Shown one piece after another: positions 1 through 8,968 of a stretch of 64,000 nucleotides of DNA. This DNA is from Cellulomonas hominis. GTDB taxonomy: Bacteria; Actinomycetota; Actinomycetes; Actinomycetales; Cellulomonadaceae. Numbering within the stretch: position 1 is the first letter of the stretch; each line of letters begins with the position of its first letter. Made by a program: the position numbers and the translations under genes. The notes under the pieces were generated by a model. That model worked only from the letters and a program-made list of their open reading frames with translations, was not told where the DNA came from and ran no database searches. The DNA lies in assembly GCF_014201095.1 (NCBI RefSeq), contig NZ_JACHDN010000001.1, positions 2,728,001-2,792,000 of the forward strand, read 5' to 3'.

Positions 1-1
1 G

Positions 2-235
2 GTCTCGGGCGCCGTCGCCCTCAGCGTGGCGGTCGCGGTCGTCGCGGGCACGCCGACGGGCGCGCTCGTGCTGGCGGTCTTCCTCGCGTGCTGCGCCGTC
101 GTCCGCGGGGTGGTGCGCGGTGGGCCGGCCGCCCTCGTCGTCCGCAGCCGGGTCACCGACGTCACGGTGCTCGCGGCGCTGGCGATCGCGATCGGCGTGC
201 TGTCCCAGATCGTCCCGGTCCCCGTCGTCCCCTGA
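2..235 (+). CDS. DUF3017-like small membrane protein, C-terminal part only
   Basis: The frame is open from the left edge of the window, so the start is missing. The 77 visible residues hold two hydrophobic segments, roughly residues 5-28 and 50-70, separated by a short basic stretch containing V-R-S-R. This layout and the ending in V-P-V-V-P resemble DUF3017, a small two- or three-TM actinobacterial family of unknown function that often lies just downstream of folD. The folD in this window is elsewhere (7968), so either a second copy lies upstream or the association is broken here. The family call is by resemblance only. The gene converges on the aquaporin gene. Confidence 0.5.
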   Translation, partial: VSGAVALSVAVAVVAGTPTGALVLAVFLACCAVVRGVVRGGPAALVVRSRVTDVTVLAALAIAIGVLSQIVPVPVVP

Positions 236-269
236 GCCGGCTCCTGAGCCGGCGCCGGCCCGGACACGC

Positions 270-306
270 CGCGGGGCGGCGACCCGGACCGGGCCGCCGC
301 CCCGCG
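270..306. terminator. Hairpin between convergent genes
   Basis: Positions 270-285 pair with 291-306 through 16 positions with a single A/C mismatch and a 5-nt loop. The stem is almost all G:C and there is no T-tract on either side. It lies between the ends of the DUF3017-like gene and the aquaporin gene, so it could end transcription from both directions. Confidence 0.55.
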
Positions 307-323
307 GGCGCGTCGTGCGGAGG

Positions 324-1373
324 TCAGCGCTGCGGCTGCACCTCGACCTCGACCTCGTCCAGCTCGATCTCCTCGTCCAGCAGGTCGTCGTCCTGCGGCT
401 CCGCGGCGAAGGCGCGGTACAGCAGCGCCGCGATCGCCGCACCGACCAGCGGCGCGACCCAGAACACCCAGAGCTGGCCCCAGGCCCAGGACTCCGAGAA
501 GATCGCCGCGGCCGTGGCGCGCGCCGGGTTCAGGGCGCCGCCGGTGACCGGGTAGGCGACGAGCACGGCGAACGCGACCGTCAGGCCGACCGCGAACGCG
601 GCCTGCTGGCGGGTGCCGCGCCGGTCGGTCGCGCCCAGGTAGACGCCGACGAGGATCGCGGCGAGGACGGCCTCGATCAGCAGCGCCGCGAGCAGCCCGA
701 AGCCGGTGCCGCCCGTCGACTGCGCGATCGGGGAGTGGGCCTCGAAGCCGTTCGCGGTGCCGCTGAAGAACGACCGCTCGTTGCCGGTCAGCGCCTCCAG
801 CGACGTGCTGGCGACGAACAGCACGGCCGCGGCGAGCGCGCCGCCGACGAGCTGCGCCAGCCAGTAGGGGACCACGTGGCCCCACGGGGTGCGGCCGGCG
901 AGCGCCGAGCCGAGGGTGATCGCCGGGTTGAAGTGCCCGCCCGAGACGTGCGCCACCGCGATGAACGCGCCGATCGTGCCGAACCCGAAGCCGAGCGCGA
1001 CGCCGATGACACCCGCGCCGGTGACCGACGCGAACAGCGCGGCCCCCAGGCCGGCGAGCAGCACGACGAAGGTGCCGAACAGCTCGGCGCCGACGCGGGC
1101 GACGAGCGACGGGCCGGTGAGCGTGGCGCGCACGGCCGCGATCTCGACCTCGCCGGCCTCGACGTCGACCGGGGCGGGCCGCGCGGTGCCGTAGCCGCTC
1201 GCGGCGCCGTAGCCGACGGGGACCGCGGCGGGCGCGGGGGCGGCGGCGGGGGCCGGGGCGGCGGTGGGCTGCGCGGCGGGCGCGGGCTGCGCGGGCGGCG
1301 CGGCGGGCGCGGTGCTCTCGGCGGGGCCGTCCGGGACCTCGGCGGGCTCGGGCTTGTCCTGAGGCATGTTCAT
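324..1373 (-). CDS. Aquaporin (MIP family) with extended termini
   Basis: 349 residues. It should form a membrane channel for water or small neutral solutes. Both half-helix signatures are present, H-F-N-P-A-I-T in the first repeat and A-L-N-P-A-R-A in the second, along with six hydrophobic segments typical of MIP proteins. The core starts near residue 90. Before it lies an unusual leader of about 85 residues made almost entirely of Ala, Pro and Gln. The C-terminus is a highly acidic tail of about 25 residues. The start was set at Met-Asn-Met-Pro (1373); a second Met at 1367 is equally possible, and neither has a strong ribosome-binding site. It is transcribed divergently from icd. Substrate specificity (water versus glycerol) cannot be told from the motifs. 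Confidence 0.85.
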   Translation of the reverse strand: MNMPQDKPEPAEVPDGPAESTAPAAPPAQPAPAAQPTAAPAPAAAPAPAAVPVGYGAASGYGTARPAPVDVEAGEVEIAAVRATLTGPSLVARVGAELFGTFVVLLAGLGAALFASVTGAGVIGVALGFGFGTIGAFIAVAHVSGGHFNPAITLGSALAGRTPWGHVVPYWLAQLVGGALAAAVLFVASTSLEALTGNERSFFSGTANGFEAHSPIAQSTGGTGFGLLAALLIEAVLAAILVGVYLGATDRRGTRQQAAFAVGLTVAFAVLVAYPVTGGALNPARATAAAIFSESWAWGQLWVFWVAPLVGAAIAALLYRAFAAEPQDDDLLDEEIELDEVEVEVQPQR

Positions 1374-1553
1374 CCGTTCGTCCGGGGTGCGGTGGCGGCG
1401 CGGCCCCGCGGAGGGCGGGGTGCTCGGCGCCGGTCCGGCGCCGGGCGGTGGTCCCGCACCCGGGCCGGGCACATCCGTCCAGCATGCCACGGTCGGCTGT
1501 GCGGCGCCTGGACATCGGCGCGGTCGCGGGCCGCGAAGTCTCTCGACGTCAAG

Positions 1554-1559
1554 TAATCT
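1554..1559 (+). promoter_or_regulatory. -10 element of icd, leaderless type
   Basis: TAATCT ends 7 nt before the icd ATG at 1567 and no Shine-Dalgarno sequence lies in between. The spacing implies that transcription starts at or next to the start codon. No convincing -35 hexamer is visible. Confidence 0.55.
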
Positions 1560-1566
1560 GGCGCCC

Positions 1567-2784
1567 ATGGCGAAGATCACGGTGGTTGGACCGGTCGTCG
1601 AGCTCGACGGTGACGAGATGACGCGGATCATCTGGCAGTTCATCAAGGACCGCCTGATCCATCCGTACCTCGACATCGACCTGCGCTACTACGACCTCTC
1701 GATCGAGAACCGCGACGCGACGGACGACCAGGTCACGGTCGACGCCGCGCACGCGATCAAGGAGCACGGCGTCGGCGTCAAGTGCGCGACGATCACCCCG
1801 GACGAGGCCCGGGTCGAGGAGTTCGGCCTCAAGAAGATGTGGCGCTCACCGAACGGGACGATCCGCAACATCCTCGGCGGCGTGGTGTTCCGCGAGCCGA
1901 TCATCATCAGCAACATCCCGCGCCTGGTGCCGGGCTGGAACAAGCCGATCATCATCGGCCGCCACGCCCACGGCGACCAGTACAAGGCGACCGACTTCAC
2001 CGTGCGGGGCGCGGGCACGCTGACCCTGACGTTCACCCCCGCGGACGGCTCCGAGCCGATCCAGCAGGAGGTCGTCACCTACCCCGAGGCCGGCGGCGTC
2101 GCGATGGCCATGTACAACTTCGACGAGTCGATCCGCGACTTCGCGCGCGCCTCGTTCGCGTACGGCCTGCAGCGGCAGTACCCGGTGTACCTGTCCACCA
2201 AGAACACGATCCTCAAGGCCTACGACGGCCGGTTCAAGGACCTGTTCCAGGAGGTGTTCGACACCGAGTTCGCCGCCGCGTTCGCCGAGGCCGGGCTCAC
2301 CTACGAGCACCGCCTGATCGACGACATGGTCGCCTCCGCCATGAAGTGGGAGGGCGGCTACGTCTGGGCCTGCAAGAACTACGACGGCGACGTCCAGTCC
2401 GACACCGTCGCGCAGGGCTTCGGCTCGCTCGGACTCATGACCTCGGTCCTCATGACCCCCGACGGCCGGACCGTCGAGGCCGAGGCCGCGCACGGCACCG
2501 TGACCCGGCACTACCGCCAGCACCAGGCGGGCAAGCCGACGTCGACCAACCCGATCGCGTCGATCTTCGCGTGGACCGGCGGCCTGAAGCACCGCGGCAA
2601 GCTGGACGGCACCCCCGAGGTCACGCAGTTCGCGGAGACCCTCGAGGACGTCGTGGTGAAGACCGTCGAGAGCGGCAAGATGACCAAGGACCTCGCGCTC
2701 CTCGTCGGCCCGGAGCAGGCGTGGCTGACCACCGAGGACTTCCTCGCCGCGCTGGACGAGAACCTGGCCGCGCGCCTGGGCTGA
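1567..2784 (+). CDS. icd: NADP-dependent isocitrate dehydrogenase, homodimeric eukaryote-like type
   Basis: 405 residues. It oxidatively decarboxylates isocitrate to 2-oxoglutarate in the TCA cycle and supplies NADPH. The opening G-D-E-M-T-R-I-I-W, the substrate loop with S-P-N-G-T-I-R-N near residue 95, the [10 protein letters not shown] segment and the A-A-H-G-T-V-T-R-H cofactor loop near residue 310 are all hallmarks of the dimeric type II enzyme, rather than the monomeric form found in many other actinobacteria. The length is usual for this family and it looks complete. The start is supported by a -10 element placed for a leaderless transcript. It is followed by a hairpin and the divergently regulated ROK gene. 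Confidence 0.96.
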   Translation: MAKITVVGPVVELDGDEMTRIIWQFIKDRLIHPYLDIDLRYYDLSIENRDATDDQVTVDAAHAIKEHGVGVKCATITPDEARVEEFGLKKMWRSPNGTIRNILGGVVFREPIIISNIPRLVPGWNKPIIIGRHAHGDQYKATDFTVRGAGTLTLTFTPADGSEPIQQEVVTYPEAGGVAMAMYNFDESIRDFARASFAYGLQRQYPVYLSTKNTILKAYDGRFKDLFQEVFDTEFAAAFAEAGLTYEHRLIDDMVASAMKWEGGYVWACKNYDGDVQSDTVAQGFGSLGLMTSVLMTPDGRTVEAEAAHGTVTRHYRQHQAGKPTSTNPIASIFAWTGGLKHRGKLDGTPEVTQFAETLEDVVVKTVESGKMTKDLALLVGPEQAWLTTEDFLAALDENLAARLG

Positions 2785-2800
2785 CCCACCCCGCGACCGC

Positions 2801-2837
2801 ACCGGCCGCCGCCCCGCACCCGCGGGCAGCGGCCGGT
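2801..2837 (+). terminator. Hairpin downstream of icd
   Basis: A perfect 9-bp G/C stem (2801-2809 with 2829-2837) encloses a 19-nt loop that is itself G/C-rich. It begins 17 nt after the icd stop codon. There is no T-tract, as is common for actinobacterial terminators. Confidence 0.45.
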
Positions 2838-2938
2838 CGTCGTCGCGGCCGGGTGGGCCGTCGCGCGCGGTTGACGTCACGTCGTGAAGCCACCGCCGCG
2901 TGCCCGTCGCGACGTCACGCCGGAGGTGCGGGCGGCTG

Positions 2939-2944
2939 TATCCT
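2939..2944 (+). promoter_or_regulatory. -10 element of the ROK regulator gene, leaderless type
   Basis: TATCCT is followed by exactly 7 nt and then the GTG start at 2952. No ribosome-binding site is present. Upstream, a TGACGTCA palindrome (2872-2879) and a second GACGTCAC (2911-2918) could be regulatory sites, but the evidence for that is thin. Confidence 0.5.
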
Positions 2945-2951
2945 CGACGGC

Positions 2952-4136
2952 GTGGGCACTGATCGGGTGACCCCGGGCTCTCAATCTTCACTCCGTGAAG
3001 CCAACCGCGCCCGGATCGTGAGTGCCGTCCAGCAGCGTGGCTCCCTCACGCAGGTCGAGCTGGCCGGTGTGACGGGGCTGTCACCCGCCACGGTGTCGAA
3101 CATCGTCAAGGAGCTCACCGGCGCGGGCGTGCTCAACACCACGCCCACCTCCCGCAGCGGGCGCCGCGCCCAGCAGGTGACCCTCGCACGGAACCTCGGC
3201 CTGGTCGGCGGCATCCACTTCGGCTCCCGGTCGCTGCGCGTCACCGTCGCGGACGTCGCGCACCGGATCGTCGCCGACCAGCGCATGCCCCTGCCGCCGG
3301 ACCACCGCGCCGACGCCGGCCTGGAACGCGCCTCCCTGCTGCTGACCGAGCTCGTCGACTCCGTGGACGCCACGATGTCCGAGGTGCTGGCGGTCGGCGT
3401 GGGCGTGCCCGCGCCCGTGGATCCCGAGTCCGGGCGGATCGTGTCGGTCGGCGTGCTGCGCGGCTGGGACGGGGTGTCCGTGCCCGAGGTGCTGGAGCGG
3501 CGGCTCGGCGTCCCGGTGCAGGTCGACAACGACTCGAACCTCGGCGCGCTGGCGGAGCTGCGGCTCGGCGCCGCGCGCGGCAGGCGGCACGTGCTCTACC
3601 TGCGGGTGTCGCACGGCGTCGGCAGCGGCCTGGTCGTCGACGGGCGGATCTTCCACGGCCGCTCCGGCGCGGCGGGGGAGTTCGGGCACATCACGATCGA
3701 CGACAACGGGCCGATCTGCCGGTGCGGCAACCGGGGCTGCCTGGAGACGTTCATCGGTGCGCCCGCGCTGCTGTCGATGCTCGCGTCCAGCCACGGGCAC
3801 CTGACGCTGCCCGACGTCATCGCCCGCGCGCAGGAGGGCGACCCGGGGTGCCGGCGGGTGATCTCCGACGCCGGGCGCGCGCTGGCCGTGGCCGCCGCGA
3901 ACACGTGCAACCTGTTCGACCCGGAGCTCGTCGTCGTCGGCGGGCGCCTCGCCTCGGCGGGGCCGATCCTGCTGGACACGTTCCGGTCCGTCCTCGCGCA
4001 GCGCACGCTGCCGAGCACCGCGGGCCCGGTCGACGTGGTGCCGTCCGAGCTCGGCACCGCGGCGGAGGTGCGCGGCGCGCTCGCCCTCGCGCTGGACCAC
4101 GCCGGTATTGCGCAGTCGATGGCGGTGGCAGGATGA
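2952..4136 (+). CDS. ROK-family transcriptional regulator
   Basis: 394 residues. The N-terminal 80 residues form a winged helix (recognition region L-S-P-A-T-V-S-N-I-V-K-E-L), and the remainder is a ROK sugar-kinase-like domain. The zinc motif C-R-C-G-N-R-G-C (C256, C258, C263) with the preceding G-E-F-G-H is intact. ROK regulators of this build usually repress sugar-uptake or sugar-catabolism genes and release DNA on binding a sugar or sugar phosphate. The gene directly downstream encodes a sugar-type ABC ATPase, which fits that role. The start was chosen from the leaderless -10. The effector sugar cannot be predicted. Confidence 0.88.
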   Translation: MGTDRVTPGSQSSLREANRARIVSAVQQRGSLTQVELAGVTGLSPATVSNIVKELTGAGVLNTTPTSRSGRRAQQVTLARNLGLVGGIHFGSRSLRVTVADVAHRIVADQRMPLPPDHRADAGLERASLLLTELVDSVDATMSEVLAVGVGVPAPVDPESGRIVSVGVLRGWDGVSVPEVLERRLGVPVQVDNDSNLGALAELRLGAARGRRHVLYLRVSHGVGSGLVVDGRIFHGRSGAAGEFGHITIDDNGPICRCGNRGCLETFIGAPALLSMLASSHGHLTLPDVIARAQEGDPGCRRVISDAGRALAVAAANTCNLFDPELVVVGGRLASAGPILLDTFRSVLAQRTLPSTAGPVDVVPSELGTAAEVRGALALALDHAGIAQSMAVAG

Positions 4137-4185
4137 ACCGGTGCAGCACGGCGCGCGGCAAGGACGCAGCGGAGGAGGGGCCGAG

Positions 4186-4956
4186 GTGACGACACCCGTC
4201 CTGTCGGTGCGGGGGGTCTCCCGCAACTACGGCGCCGTGCGCGCGCTCGTCGACGTGGACCTCGACATCCACGCCCACGAGGTGGTCGCCATCGTCGGCG
4301 ACATCGGCGCCGGCAAGTCGACGCTGGCCCGGGTCATGTCCGGCGCCCTCGCGCCCGACGCCGGCCGCATCGAGGTCGACGGCACGCCCGTGACCCTGTC
4401 CTCGACGCGCGCCGCCCGGGACCTCGGCATCGCCGCCGTGTTCCAGGACCTCGCGCTCGCCGAGAACCTCGACGTCGTGCAGAACCTGTTCCTCGGCCAG
4501 GAGCTCCGCCGCGCCGGGATGCTCGACGAGCGCCGGATGGAGCGCCGCGCCTGGGAGGTGCTGGGCCAGCTCGCCGCGCGCGTCCCGTCGGTGCGGGCGC
4601 CGGTGCGCGCGCTGTCCGGCGGGCAGCGGCAGGCCGTCGCCGTCGCGCGCACCCTGGTCGGGGAGCCGCGCGTCGTCGTCCTGGACGAGCCGCTGGCGTC
4701 GCTCGGCATCTCCCAGACCGCCGAGGTGCTCAACATGGTCGAGCGGCTGCGGGAGTCCGGCCTCGGGGTCGTGATGATCAGCCACTCGATGGTGGACGTG
4801 CAGGCCGTCGCCGACCGGATCGTCGTGCTGCGGCTCGGCCGGATCAACGGCGACTTCGACGCGCAGCACGCGTCCTACGAGGACCTGATCGCCGCGATCA
4901 CGGGCATCACCCCGACCGGCCGGCTCGCCCGGCCGACCCGCCCCGCGGCGCTCTGA
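4186..4956 (+). CDS. Sugar-type ABC transporter ATP-binding protein, single domain
   Basis: 256 residues. Walker A (G-D-I-G-A-G-K-S-T), Q-loop (V-F-Q-D-L-A-L-A-E-N), signature L-S-G-G-Q-R-Q and Walker B (V-V-V-L-D-E-P) are intact. The pattern resembles single-domain sugar ATPases of the FrcA/XylG kind. The start at GTG 4186 is fixed by GGAGGAGGGG six bases upstream; a GTG at 4141 is in frame but has no such site. It lies 49 nt after the ROK regulator and probably shares its transcript. Oddly, no permease or sugar-binding protein accompanies it: the next gene is the convergent purU. It must work with membrane partners encoded elsewhere. Confidence 0.85.
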   Translation: MTTPVLSVRGVSRNYGAVRALVDVDLDIHAHEVVAIVGDIGAGKSTLARVMSGALAPDAGRIEVDGTPVTLSSTRAARDLGIAAVFQDLALAENLDVVQNLFLGQELRRAGMLDERRMERRAWEVLGQLAARVPSVRAPVRALSGGQRQAVAVARTLVGEPRVVVLDEPLASLGISQTAEVLNMVERLRESGLGVVMISHSMVDVQAVADRIVVLRLGRINGDFDAQHASYEDLIAAITGITPTGRLARPTRPAAL

Positions 4957-4984
4957 GCTCCGCGCGGGCCGGACGCGCCCGCGG

Positions 4985-5839
4985 TCAGCGGAAGACGATG
5001 GTGCGGTGGCCGTCCAGGAGCACGCGGTGCTCCGCGTGCCAGCGGACCGCGCGGGCCAGCGCCCGGCGCTCGACGTCCTGGCCCAGGGCCACGAGGTCCT
5101 CGACGCCGCGGGTGTGGTCGACCCGCTCCACGTCCTGCTCGATGATCGGCCCCTCGTCGAGGTCGCCGGTCACGTAGTGCGCGGTCGCACCGATGAGCTT
5201 CACGCCGCGGTCGTGCGCCTGGCCGTACGGGCGCGCGCCCTTGAACGACGGCAGGAACGAGTGGTGGATGTTGATGATCCGGCCGGCCAGCGCGCGGCAC
5301 AGGTCGTCGGACAGGATCTGCATGTACCGGGCCAGGACGACCAGCTCGACGTCGAGCTCCTCCACGAGCCGGAGCAGCTCCGCCTCGGCCTGCGCCTTGG
5401 TGTCCTTCGTGACCGGGACGTGGTGGAACGGGATGTCGTAGAACGCCGCCATGTCGCTGAGCACGGTGTGGTTCGACACGAGGCCCACGATGTCGATCGG
5501 CAGGCCCTCCGACCGCTGCCGGAACGCCAGGTCGTTGACGCAGTGCGCGGTCGTCGAGCCGAGCAGCAGGGTGCGCATCTTGCGGCCGGCCACGTCGAGC
5601 GACCACTGCAGGCCGAACCGCGGGGCCAGGGCGGCGAGCGCGGACTCCAGGTCGGCGCGCGGGGTGTGCGCCTCGACCTCGACGCGCATGAAGAACAGGC
5701 CCGAGAGCGGGTCGCCGAACTGCTGCGACTCGGTGATGTTCCCGCCGTGCTCCGCGAGCAGCCCCGCGACCGCGGCGACGATGCCGGGCTGGTCGGGGCA
5801 GGAGAGCGAGAGCACCCAGGAGGTCGCGGTCGTCGACAT
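4985..5839 (-). CDS. purU: Formyltetrahydrofolate deformylase
   Basis: 284 residues. PurU hydrolyses 10-formyl-THF to THF and formate, balancing the one-carbon pool and feeding formate to purine synthesis. Residues 8-85 form an ACT domain (S-C-P-D-Q-P-G-I-V). The remainder is a formyltransferase-like domain with N-I-H-H-S-F-L-P-S-F-K-G and G-A-T-A-H-Y-V-T-x-D-L-D-E-G-P-I-I, which carry the Asn, His and Asp expected for catalysis. The length is standard. A TACCCT hexamer (5853-5848) ends 8 nt before the ATG, so the leader is very short or absent. The gene lies near glyA and folD, which act on the same cofactor pool. Confidence 0.95.
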   Translation of the reverse strand: MSTTATSWVLSLSCPDQPGIVAAVAGLLAEHGGNITESQQFGDPLSGLFFMRVEVEAHTPRADLESALAALAPRFGLQWSLDVAGRKMRTLLLGSTTAHCVNDLAFRQRSEGLPIDIVGLVSNHTVLSDMAAFYDIPFHHVPVTKDTKAQAEAELLRLVEELDVELVVLARYMQILSDDLCRALAGRIINIHHSFLPSFKGARPYGQAHDRGVKLIGATAHYVTGDLDEGPIIEQDVERVDHTRGVEDLVALGQDVERRALARAVRWHAEHRVLLDGHRTIVFR

Positions 5840-5960
5840 GAGACCGGAGGGTACCCGCGCCGCGGCGAACGGGTCGGGGGTGCCCGGGATCCGGCCGTTC
5901 ACCCGCGCGTCGGGACCTGTGGGTGGTCGAGGTCGCGGAGGGCCTGAGACGATGGGGGGC

Positions 5961-6464
5961 ATGAGCGAGACCGAGGTGACCATCCGACCCGTCGTCGACG
6001 CCGACGCCGGCGAGCTCCTGACCCTGCGCCGCGCCGCGTTCGTCACCGAGGCCCAGCAGTACGACGACCCGCACATCCCGCCGCTGACCCAGACGCTGTC
6101 CGAGCTCCGCACCGACCTCGCGACCGAGGGCGTCATCACGCTCGGCGCGTGGGCCGGGCACCGGCTGGTCGGGTCGATCCGCGTGGTGCTCGAGGGCAAG
6201 AAGGCCACGCTCGGCCGGTTCGCCGTGGCGCCGGACCAGCAGGGCCACGGCGTCGGGACCCAGCTGCTGCTGGCGATCCTCCCGCACCTGCCGGAGGACG
6301 TGGAGGAGGTCTGGGTGTTCACCGGGCGCGACTCCGTGCACAACCTCGCGCTGTACGAGAAGCACGGCTACACCCACGAGCACGACCAGACCGTCGGGGA
6401 CCTCACGTACGCGTACCTGCGCCGGATCCTCGGCGACGACTCCGAGGCGCCCGCCTCGGCCTGA
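5961..6464 (+). CDS. GNAT-family N-acetyltransferase
   Basis: 167 residues with one GNAT fold. The acetyl-CoA loop reads A-P-D-Q-Q-G-H-G-V-G-T near residue 95, matching Q/R-x-x-G-x-G/A, and the final strand contains the usual N-x-x-A-L-Y-E-K-H-G-Y. The acceptor substrate cannot be deduced. The start at 5961 is preceded by GACGAT seven bases upstream, a plausible leaderless -10; an ATG at 5952 would add three residues. It is divergent from purU, and the glyA riboswitch region follows it. Confidence 0.85.
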   Translation: MSETEVTIRPVVDADAGELLTLRRAAFVTEAQQYDDPHIPPLTQTLSELRTDLATEGVITLGAWAGHRLVGSIRVVLEGKKATLGRFAVAPDQQGHGVGTQLLLAILPHLPEDVEEVWVFTGRDSVHNLALYEKHGYTHEHDQTVGDLTYAYLRRILGDDSEAPASA

Positions 6465-6508
6465 GGTCCCGTCCGCGGACGCCGCACCCGGAGCCCGCGC
6501 GGCGTTGC

Positions 6509-6598
6509 TAGTCTGGGCGGGTCGCGACTGGCGCACAGGTGGGTCACCACCGGGGAGCGACGTAGCTCCCGCGACGTCGGGTCGGACGCCTGGGCCCC
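6509..6598 (+). promoter_or_regulatory. Promoter and ZTP (pfl-type) riboswitch upstream of glyA
   Basis: A TAGTCT -10 (6509-6514) is followed at once by a structured leader. From 6519 it reads GGGTCGCGACTGGCG, then AGGTGGG and CACCACCGGGGAGCG. After a variable hairpin (GGGAGC/GCTCCC) comes CGCCTGGGC at 6587-6595. These blocks in this order match the pfl RNA consensus, the riboswitch for ZTP/ZMP that senses folate shortage through blocked purine synthesis. A further hairpin (6610-6615 with 6619-6624, loop of 3) sits between the aptamer and the glyA ribosome-binding site and could be the expression platform. Its lack of a T-tract suggests translational or rho-type control. Known members control glyA and folD, the two genes that follow here. 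Confidence 0.85.
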
Positions 6599-6664
6599 GC
6601 GGTCATCCACACACCACCGGTGTGCGGCCGACACGACCGCGCACGCCGACTGCCGAGGAGACGC

Positions 6665-7954
6665 ATGAGCGCCGACACCACGCCCCTGCTCGACCAGAAC
6701 CTGTCCCAGGTGGACCCCGAGATCGCCGCCGTGCTGGACGGGGAGCTCGCCCGCCAGCAGGGCACGCTCGAGATGATCGCGAGCGAGAACTTCGTCCCGC
6801 GAGCCGTCCTGCAGGCGCAGGGCTCCGTGCTGACCAACAAGTACGCCGAGGGCTACCCGGGCCGCCGGTACTACGGCGGCTGCGAGCAGGTCGACATCGC
6901 GGAGAACCTCGCGATCGCCCGCGCGAAGGACCTGTTCGGCGCCGAGCACGCCAACGTCCAGCCGCACTCCGGCGCCACCGCGAACGCGGCCGTGCTGCAC
7001 GCCCTGGCCAGCGCCGGCGACCGCATCCTCGGCCTCGAGCTCGCGCACGGCGGCCACCTGACGCACGGCATGAAGATCAACTTCTCCGGCAAGCTCTACG
7101 ACGTCGGCGCGTACGGGGTGAACCCGGACACCTTCCTCATCGAGCCCGAGGCGATCCGCGAGGCCGCCCTCAAGCACCGGCCGCAGGTCATCATCGGCGG
7201 CTGGTCCGCGTACCCGCGGCACCTCGACTTCGCCGCCATGCGGGAGATCGCGGACGAGGTCGGCGCGAAGCTCTGGGTCGACATGGCGCACTTCGCCGGC
7301 CTGGTCGCCGCGGGCCTGCACCCGTCGCCCGTGCCGCACGCGGACGTCGTGTCCTCCACCGTGCACAAGACCATCGGCGGCCCCCGCTCCGGCTTCATCC
7401 TGAGCCGCGAGGAGTACGCCAAGAAGATCGACTCCGCGGTGTTCCCGGGCCAGCAGGGCGGCCCGCTCATGCACGTCATCGCCGCCAAGGCCGTGTCGTT
7501 CAAGATCGCCGCCGGCGAGGACTTCCGCGACCGCCAGCAGCGCACGATCGACGGCGCGCGGATCATCGCCGAGCGCCTGGTCGCCCCCGAGGTGGCCGCC
7601 GCGGGCGTGTCCGTGCTGACCGGCGGCACCGACGTGCACCTGGTGCTCGTCGACCTGCGGAGCTCGTCGCTCGACGGCCAGCAGGCCGAGGACCTCCTGC
7701 ACGACGTCGGCATCACCGTGAACCGCAACGCGGTGCCGTTCGACCCGCGCCCCCCGCGCGTCACCTCCGGCCTGCGCATCGGCACCCCGGCGCTCGCGAC
7801 CCGCGGCTTCGGCGACGCCGAGTTCACCGAGGTCGCGGACATCATCGCGACCGCGCTGACCGACGGCGCCTCCGCCGACGTCGAGGCCCTGCGGGCGCGG
7901 GTGGCCAAGCTGGCCGACGCGTTCCCGCTGTACCCCGGCCTGCAGCAGTACTGA
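6665..7954 (+). CDS. glyA: Serine hydroxymethyltransferase
   Basis: 429 residues. This PLP enzyme converts serine and THF to glycine and 5,10-methylene-THF. The N-terminal I-A-S-E-N-F-V, the [11 protein letters not shown] substrate loop and the lysine that binds PLP (K235 in [11 protein letters not shown]) are intact, and the length is normal. GAGGAG five bases before the ATG fixes the start. It is expressed behind the ZTP riboswitch and 13 nt ahead of folD, so both steps that make one-carbon units for purine synthesis should rise when ZTP accumulates. Confidence 0.97.
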   Translation: MSADTTPLLDQNLSQVDPEIAAVLDGELARQQGTLEMIASENFVPRAVLQAQGSVLTNKYAEGYPGRRYYGGCEQVDIAENLAIARAKDLFGAEHANVQPHSGATANAAVLHALASAGDRILGLELAHGGHLTHGMKINFSGKLYDVGAYGVNPDTFLIEPEAIREAALKHRPQVIIGGWSAYPRHLDFAAMREIADEVGAKLWVDMAHFAGLVAAGLHPSPVPHADVVSSTVHKTIGGPRSGFILSREEYAKKIDSAVFPGQQGGPLMHVIAAKAVSFKIAAGEDFRDRQQRTIDGARIIAERLVAPEVAAAGVSVLTGGTDVHLVLVDLRSSSLDGQQAEDLLHDVGITVNRNAVPFDPRPPRVTSGLRIGTPALATRGFGDAEFTEVADIIATALTDGASADVEALRARVAKLADAFPLYPGLQQY

Positions 7955-7967
7955 TCGGGGCCGCGAC

Positions 7968-8846
7968 ATGACGGCGAAGACGCTCGACGGCAAGGCCACG
8001 GCCGCCGCGATCAAGTCCGAGCTGGCCGCGCGCGTGCGCGTGCTGGCGGAGCGCGGCATCACGCCCGGGCTCGGCACGCTGCTGGTGGGCCAGGACCCGG
8101 GCTCGGTGTCCTACGTCGCCGGCAAGCACCGGGACTGCGCGGAGGTCGGCATCGCCTCGATCCGCGAGGACCTGCCCGCCGACGCCACGCAGGAGGACAT
8201 CGAGGCCGCGGTCCGGCGGCTGAACGAGGACCCGGCGTGCACCGGGTTCATCGTGCAGCTCCCGCTGCCCCGCGGCATCGACACCAACCGGGTGCTGGAG
8301 CTCGTCGACCCCGACAAGGACGCCGACGGCCTGCACCCGACCAACCTCGGCCGCCTGGTGCTCCGGGTCAACGAGGACGTCACGTCCCCGCTGCCCTGCA
8401 CGCCGCGCGGCATCATCGAGCTGCTCACGCGGCACAGGGTCCCGCTGGCCGGGGCGGACGTCACCGTCATCGGGCGGGGGACCACCGTCGGGCGCTCGAT
8501 CGGCCTGCTGCTGACCCGCCGCGCCGTGAACGCCACCGTCACCCTCACGCACACGGGCACCGCCGACCTCGGCGAGCACACCCGGAACGCCGACGTCATC
8601 GTCGCCGCCGCCGGGGTGCCGGGGATCCTCACGGCCGACCTGGTGAAGCCCGGGGCCGTGGTGGTGGACGTGGGCGTGTCCCGGGTGACGGACCCGGAGA
8701 CGGGCAGGAGCCGGATCGCGGGCGACGTGGACCCCGGCGTCGCGGAGATCGCGGCGTGGGTGTCCCCGAACCCCGGCGGCGTCGGGCCGATGACCCGGGC
8801 GATGCTGCTGGCGAACGTGGTGGAGTCGGCGGAGCGCGGGGCCTGA
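7968..8846 (+). CDS. folD: Bifunctional methylenetetrahydrofolate dehydrogenase / methenyl-THF cyclohydrolase
   Basis: 292 residues. FolD oxidises methylene-THF to methenyl-THF with NADP and hydrolyses it to 10-formyl-THF. The catalytic Tyr-Lys pair lies in S-Y-V-A-G-K (Y49, K53). Q-L-P-L-P, the D-K-D-A-D-G motif and the NADP loop G-R-G-T-T-V-G-R are all present, as is the C-terminal [10 protein letters not shown]. It starts 13 nt after glyA and shares its riboswitch-controlled transcript. An unusual inverted repeat follows the stop codon. Confidence 0.97.
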   Translation: MTAKTLDGKATAAAIKSELAARVRVLAERGITPGLGTLLVGQDPGSVSYVAGKHRDCAEVGIASIREDLPADATQEDIEAAVRRLNEDPACTGFIVQLPLPRGIDTNRVLELVDPDKDADGLHPTNLGRLVLRVNEDVTSPLPCTPRGIIELLTRHRVPLAGADVTVIGRGTTVGRSIGLLLTRRAVNATVTLTHTGTADLGEHTRNADVIVAAAGVPGILTADLVKPGAVVVDVGVSRVTDPETGRSRIAGDVDPGVAEIAAWVSPNPGGVGPMTRAMLLANVVESAERGA

Positions 8847-8861
8847 GGGCCCGGTCGCGTC

Positions 8862-8935
8862 GCGCGAGGTCGAGGGTCTCGCCCGCTGGAGGGGCCGGAG
8901 ACCCTCGACCTCGCGCGGAACCGTCGACCTCGCGC
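8862..8935. repeat. Inverted repeat of the CGAGGTCGAGGGT family, 3' of folD
   Basis: A perfect 19-bp inverted repeat (8862-8880 with 8898-8916) has a 17-nt G/C-rich loop, and a partial third copy in the second orientation follows at 8921-8935. It can act as a terminator for folD and for the convergent hydrolase gene. The same core sequence returns at 35411-35479, so it belongs to a dispersed family rather than being a one-off hairpin. Confidence 0.8.
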
Positions 8936-8968
8936 TCCGGGTGGCCGGCGCGCCCGCGGCCGTGCGGG

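Noticed and set aside
120..1556. 478-codon plus-strand frame opposite the aquaporin
   Set aside because: The translation is an Arg/Ala/Gly shadow; the minus strand has both NPA motifs and membrane helices.
2872..2918. TGACGTCA palindrome and second GACGTCAC as ROK operator
   Set aside because: They lie 20-70 bp upstream of the -10 in unequal positions, and GACGTC occurs often by chance in DNA of this composition; no mirrored copy overlaps the promoter.
4141..4185. Upstream GTG (4141) as start of the sugar ABC ATPase
   Set aside because: It is in frame but lacks a ribosome-binding site, while GGAGGAGGGG sits at the right distance from GTG 4186, and the added residues are not part of the ABC fold.
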